Assembly: GCA_028284805.1 (NCBI GenBank)
Contig: JANQQZ010000133.1
Coordinates: 49,898-113,897, forward strand
Direction: 5' to 3'
Length of the DNA stretch: 64,000 nt
DNA from: Phycisphaerales bacterium
Lineage (GTDB): Bacteria; Planctomycetota; Phycisphaerae; Phycisphaerales; UBA1924
In this document: positions 59,677 to 64,000 of the stretch, one piece after another
Layout: every line of letters begins with the position of its first letter
Numbering within the stretch: position 1 is the first letter of the stretch
Made by a program: the position numbers and the translations under genes
Notes under the pieces: generated by a model
Seen by the model: the letters and a program-made list of their open reading frames with translations, nothing else
What the model was told of the DNA's origin: nothing
Databases searched by the model: none

Positions 59677-61163
59677 ACGCTGAACCCGCTCCACGATGGT
59701 ACTGGCTGGTCTTGCTCGGGCTGACCGGTGTCGCGCTCGCGATGCGGCTGCTCTGGATCGACCGCCCCAGCTTCTGGATCGATGAGCTCTACAGCGTCAT
59801 GCACACCTCGCGACTCGGCGAGGCGGGCAATCTCACCAAGCAGTTCGGCTACGTCCCCACATGGATCACGCTCAGCCTCGCGGGTGTGCTTCCCGAGTCC
59901 GAGCAGGCGACCAACCCGGAGACCTGGCGGGCGTTGGGCGTGACCCACACGCTCGTGCGGCTGCCCAGCGCGATTCTGGGCGTTGTGACCGTCTTCCTGT
60001 TTGGGTGGCTGAGCCGGGGCCTGATCGGCACGAAGGCGGCGCTCTGGTTCGCGGCGTTCCTCACTATCTCGGTCTGGCATCTGCACATGTCGCAGACGGG
60101 GCGGTTCTACGCCCAGCAGTGCCTGTTCTACAACCTCGGCCTGCTGCTCTACTTCCGAGCCACGACGCTCGGGTCGGTCTGGCGTCTCGTGATCAGCATG
60201 GTGATGCTCTTCCTTGGGTTCATGTCCCAGCCGCCCGCGCTGGTGCTGGGGGTGATCATCGCGATCGATTGGCTGATCGGGACCCGGGCGAAGCAGCCGA
60301 GCCGGTTGACGGTCCCTGCCCTGATCGTCGGAGCCATCACGGCGTTGGCGTGCGCGGGCGTGCTGCTCATCGATATCTCCGCACGCACCTCCGAATGGAC
60401 CCAGTTCGCGGGTCAGATCTCGCAGTCCTGGGACCGGATCCTGCTCGGGGTCGTCTGGCTCGTTGGGCCGGTGACCGTGCTGCTCGCGATCATCGGCTGG
60501 CTTCGTCTGTTCCAACGGGATCAACGCCTCGCGGTCTACCTCGGGATGGGCGCGGTGCTCCCCGTCTTCGCGATGGCGGCGATGGGCGCGACCGGGCAGT
60601 TCGTGCATGTGCGGTACACCTTCATCGCCTTGCCGGCGTGGCTCATGCTCGCGGCGGTGGGCGCGGTCGGAGACGGGACCGGGAGCACGGATCCGATCGC
60701 GCGACTCCGTTCCATGGCCCCGGGCCTGCTCGCGATCTCCGCGGGGCTGCTGCAGTGCGTTGGCTACTACACCGGGGGCGGCGGCTACCGCCCCTCGTGG
60801 CGCGACGCGATCGAGTACATCGAGACCAACCGGGTCGAGGGTGACCTGGTCGCGGGCGATGAGCACGCGTACTGGCAGGCACGCTACTACCTTGGCGACA
60901 CCTCGCCCGTTCGTGTGATGGGAACCCAGCTCTGGGAATTGCTGGAGACGACCGACCGCCGCGTCTGGATCATCGACAAGGGCGGGGCAGGCGGCGAGAT
61001 GCGTTGGCCGGAGCTGCGCGAACGCGGCGACCTGCGGTGGTACTTCGACCGGCAGATCCTCCAGCCGTTCTCGACGATCAAGGTCTTCCTGCACGACCCG
61101 GCGGATCCCCCGCTACCCGTCTCGCTCGACGTCGTCCCAGACACGAGCGAGGAGCCGCTCTGA
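59673..61163 (+). CDS. glycosyltransferase family 39-type (PMT-like) membrane protein
   Basis: LRLLWIDRPSFWIDELYSVMHTSRLG..., multiple TM helices; ArnT/PMT-like N-terminal loop. Confidence 0.82.
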   Translation: MNAEPAPRWYWLVLLGLTGVALAMRLLWIDRPSFWIDELYSVMHTSRLGEAGNLTKQFGYVPTWITLSLAGVLPESEQATNPETWRALGVTHTLVRLPSAILGVVTVFLFGWLSRGLIGTKAALWFAAFLTISVWHLHMSQTGRFYAQQCLFYNLGLLLYFRATTLGSVWRLVISMVMLFLGFMSQPPALVLGVIIAIDWLIGTRAKQPSRLTVPALIVGAITALACAGVLLIDISARTSEWTQFAGQISQSWDRILLGVVWLVGPVTVLLAIIGWLRLFQRDQRLAVYLGMGAVLPVFAMAAMGATGQFVHVRYTFIALPAWLMLAAVGAVGDGTGSTDPIARLRSMAPGLLAISAGLLQCVGYYTGGGGYRPSWRDAIEYIETNRVEGDLVAGDEHAYWQARYYLGDTSPVRVMGTQLWELLETTDRRVWIIDKGGAGGEMRWPELRERGDLRWYFDRQILQPFSTIKVFLHDPADPPLPVSLDVVPDTSEEPL

Positions 61164-64000
61164 GGCGGCCTTGCGCAGCGCCAGCTGAGACGCGAACAGC
61201 GTCAGGCGGTATTCCTCGATCATCCAGCGGTAGCGGTCCAGCGCTGGGCTCTCGCGTCCCGTACTCGCATGGATGCGGGCTCGCTCGATGCAGCGAGCCC
61301 AGTGCGGCGTTACCCGTCGCATCGCCTCGAGGTCGCGGGCGATGCCGTCGCCTCGCAGGCGTTCGAGTCTCGCGGAAGCGCCCTTGAGGTACGCGGGCAG
61401 ACGAGCAAGCACGCCCCAACGCCCGCGCCGGAACGCTGCCGCATGCACGAGCTGGTTGATCTGGAACTCGACATCACGCCGCGCGTGGTCACCCGTGACG
61501 GGAACCGAATCGAGCATGGAGAGCACACGCTGGCGCGCATCCATGATCTGCGCAAGCAGAGCGACCACCCGGGTGCTGCGATCGCCCAGTTGGTCCAGCA
61601 TGGCCTGGGTCAGCGAGTTGAGCTCGTCCGCGGTCGATGGTGCCTGGGCGTCCGCTGCCCGGTCGACCTCCGGAACCAACGCCGCGACCTCATCCACGAG
61701 GGGCTGAGCCCCCGTGACCGTCGCGAGATGCACGCCGAGGCGATCCGCGTGCGGCGTGTGCTTGAGCAGCGGCGCGAGTGGGCGTGACAGCGTGATCCCG
61801 ACGAGCCGGCGGCACCCGAACCAGTGCAGCACCGAAGCCGTTGTCGGGTCGCCCGTTTCGAGCAGCCGCACGCCCTGAACCGCATCGACCAGCGCGAGAG
61901 GGGGCTCGATCCGAGGTTCCGATCGGGGCCAAGCCTGTACGACCGGCGCGCGACCGGCGTCCTTGCGAGCTGCGGCTTCACGCTCACGGGCTGCCGCGAT
62001 CAGCGAAGCGAAGTCCTTGGTCCGGACGAGCTCGCCCTCATCCGTGTCGATCAGCACCCCCGTCATCTCGAGGTGTGCCGGCAGCGGGACGGCCCTGCAC
62101 ATCTCACGCGAGACCTGCAGGCCCGTGATCCGTGAGACCTCATCGGCGATGCGTGCGTGCAGGTCACCCTCCGCGTCACCGATCGCGCGAGCGACCAGGT
62201 CCGTCATCTCCGCGATGTCGAACTGGCGACGGACAGACCTCGGCAATCCACGCACGATCGCGCCGATCTTCTCTCGGAGCCACCCGGGCACGAGCCACTC
62301 GAAAGCCCCCGGGGCGGCGCGGGCGGCGTCGGTCACCGACAGACGGGCCTCGATGCCATCTTGATCGGACCCGGGCTCGAGCCGGTAAGTCAGGTGCGCA
62401 GAACCGTCGACCCCCACGGGGACCGCATCGGGAACCGAACGCGGATCGACCGGCTCGGAAGTATCGCAGCCGATCGCCTCGGGCGTCATGTGGAGCAGAG
62501 CGGGCTCGTCGCGTTCCGCCCGGCGTCGCCAGCGATCGAACGCGCGTGCGCTCGAGATGTCGGATGCGAGCCTCTGGTCGAAGAAGGCGTGCAAGGCCTC
62601 GTCCGAGGGGCGTTGTGTCGTGCGGAGCTTGGCTTCGCGTTCTGCGAGATGCCCCAGCAGCTCGGTATTGTGACGCTCGAACGGCGCATCCGTCCGCAAT
62701 TGACCCTCGACGAGCCCCTGCTCGATGAATATGCGGCGGGCGTGCTCTCGGTCGACCGATCCGTAGTCGACCATCCGGTCGCGCGCGATCTCGACCCGCC
62801 CGAGCGTGATCTTGGCCTTTGCTTCTACCCGGCCCTGTTCGGGCACGTACGCCGCGTCCGTGTGCTCACGCTGGATCAGATGGGGCGCGAGTTCTTCCAC
62901 CCACGCGCCCTCGATCCGGGCGCACAGGCGTGCGTAGAGCCTGGTGGTGCGAACGAGTTCTGCAGCAACCAGCCAGCCGGTGCCCTTGAGTTTGACAGCC
63001 GACCCGGGGTGGATGTGAAACACCCCCGCGTGCGGCGACACGAACCCGCCCTGGTCGTGGCGCTTGCCGACGGTCGTGAGGCAACCCGTCAGGATGCTGC
63101 GGTGCAGCGCGTCGCGGTCGAGTTCGGCGGCCCGGTGTCGGAGCCGCCAGCCCAGCCCGCGGCAGATCTCGCGGAGCTGGCGGTACGTCTCGGACCACTC
63201 GTTCATGCGCACCGAATTGATGAACTCGGCGATGCACTGCTTCTTGAGCTGCGAGCGGCTCAGACGCTCCTTCTCGCGGTGGTAGTGGTCCCAGAGGTTG
63301 AGGAGAGTAACGAAGTCTGATCCGCCATCAGCGAACCTGGCGTGCTTCGCGTCGGCGGCGTCGCGCGCATCGGCCGGACGCTCGCGAGGGTCCTGCACCT
63401 CCAACGCCGAAGCGATGATCATCGCTTCGGGCAGCACACCTTCCTCGTGCGCGCTGATGAGGATCCGCGCGAGCCTCGGGTCGATGGGCAGGCGTGCCAT
63501 CTGCTCGCCGAGCTTGGTGAGCCGCTGACGGTCATCGACGGCGCCGAGCTCGAAGAGTGTCTCGTAAGCCTCACCGATGCGACGGGCGTCGGGCGGCTCG
63601 ACGAAGGGGAACTCGCGTGGATCCCCGAGCCGGAGCGACCGCATCTGCAGGATCACACCCGCGAGGTTGGTCCGCTGGATCTCGGGTGGAGTGAACTCGT
63701 CGCGCCGGTCGTGGTCGTCCTCGCTGTACAGGCGGACGCACGTGCCGGGCTCGGTCCGCCCGCAGCGCCCCGCGCGCTGCCGAGCCGAGGCGCGGCTGAT
63801 CGGCTCGATCTGAAGCGACTGCACGCGACGCCGCGGCGAGTAGCGGTTGATCCGGGCCAGCCCGGAGTCGATCACGTATCGGATACCAGGGACCGTGAGC
63901 GATGTTTCCGCGACGTTGGTCGCGAGCACGATCCGCCGGTGCGGGGCGCGACGGAAGACACGCTGCCGCTCTACGCGAGGCTGTCGTTCGCCGAGCAGCA
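61113..64000 (-). CDS. hrpA: ATP-dependent RNA helicase HrpA (C-terminal part; 5' end beyond window)
   Basis: ATNVAETSLTVPGIRYVIDSGLAR, ARQRAGRCGRTEPGTCVRLYSEDD, long HrpA-type C-terminal region. Confidence 0.92.
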   Translation of the reverse strand, partial: LLGERQPRVERQRVFRRAPHRRIVLATNVAETSLTVPGIRYVIDSGLARINRYSPRRRVQSLQIEPISRASARQRAGRCGRTEPGTCVRLYSEDDHDRRDEFTPPEIQRTNLAGVILQMRSLRLGDPREFPFVEPPDARRIGEAYETLFELGAVDDRQRLTKLGEQMARLPIDPRLARILISAHEEGVLPEAMIIASALEVQDPRERPADARDAADAKHARFADGGSDFVTLLNLWDHYHREKERLSRSQLKKQCIAEFINSVRMNEWSETYRQLREICRGLGWRLRHRAAELDRDALHRSILTGCLTTVGKRHDQGGFVSPHAGVFHIHPGSAVKLKGTGWLVAAELVRTTRLYARLCARIEGAWVEELAPHLIQREHTDAAYVPEQGRVEAKAKITLGRVEIARDRMVDYGSVDREHARRIFIEQGLVEGQLRTDAPFERHNTELLGHLAEREAKLRTTQRPSDEALHAFFDQRLASDISSARAFDRWRRRAERDEPALLHMTPEAIGCDTSEPVDPRSVPDAVPVGVDGSAHLTYRLEPGSDQDGIEARLSVTDAARAAPGAFEWLVPGWLREKIGAIVRGLPRSVRRQFDIAEMTDLVARAIGDAEGDLHARIADEVSRITGLQVSREMCRAVPLPAHLEMTGVLIDTDEGELVRTKDFASLIAAAREREAAARKDAGRAPVVQAWPRSEPRIEPPLALVDAVQGVRLLETGDPTTASVLHWFGCRRLVGITLSRPLAPLLKHTPHADRLGVHLATVTGAQPLVDEVAALVPEVDRAADAQAPSTADELNSLTQAMLDQLGDRSTRVVALLAQIMDARQRVLSMLDSVPVTGDHARRDVEFQINQLVHAAAFRRGRWGVLARLPAYLKGASARLERLRGDGIARDLEAMRRVTPHWARCIERARIHASTGRESPALDRYRWMIEEYRLTLFASQLALRKAASERLLARVWDDVERDG

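Noticed and set aside
59565-61094. 509-aa minus-strand ORF
   Set aside because: Antisense to the GT39-type gene; charged low-complexity translation without domains.
1-64000. CRISPR arrays, rRNA operons, intact transposases or integrases
   Set aside because: Looked for and not seen; only degenerate coding repeats and the 155-bp duplication were found.

Overview
High-GC bacterial chromosome window, most consistent with a planctomycete of the Phycisphaerae type. Supporting signs are GC-type dockerin motifs (D-x-N-x-D-G-x-VTPADFNAWI), several [12 protein letters not shown] pseudopilins with H-X9-DG-like C-termini, HpnCDE squalene genes and topoisomerase VI. Most of the window is ordinary core or metabolic sequence: SCO/ABC, tilS, arginine-succinyltransferase genes, csrA, ndk, ispH, rlmN, fusA, adk, fumC, a glycosyltransferase operon and hrpA. 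The most interesting parts are: (1) a top6B/top6A locus invaded by accessory genes, with a 155-bp, roughly 95% identical, coding-like second copy of the top6A 3' end 1,554 bp downstream, flanking a HEPN-like gene; (2) a variant arginine-succinyltransferase operon with a SpeB-type ureohydrolase and an M20 peptidase in place of visible AstB/AstE; (3) a Fur-box-like palindrome upstream of a dockerin / pseudopilin / His-rich FmdE-like lipoprotein operon; (4) two tandem transglutaminase-fold paralogs that appear to have lost the catalytic Cys and His; (5) two perfect 8-1-8 palindromes spaced exactly 20 bp; (6) a frameshifted T5orf172/GIY-YIG-type remnant. All calls come from reading the sequence and the supplied ORF track. 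No database searches were run.
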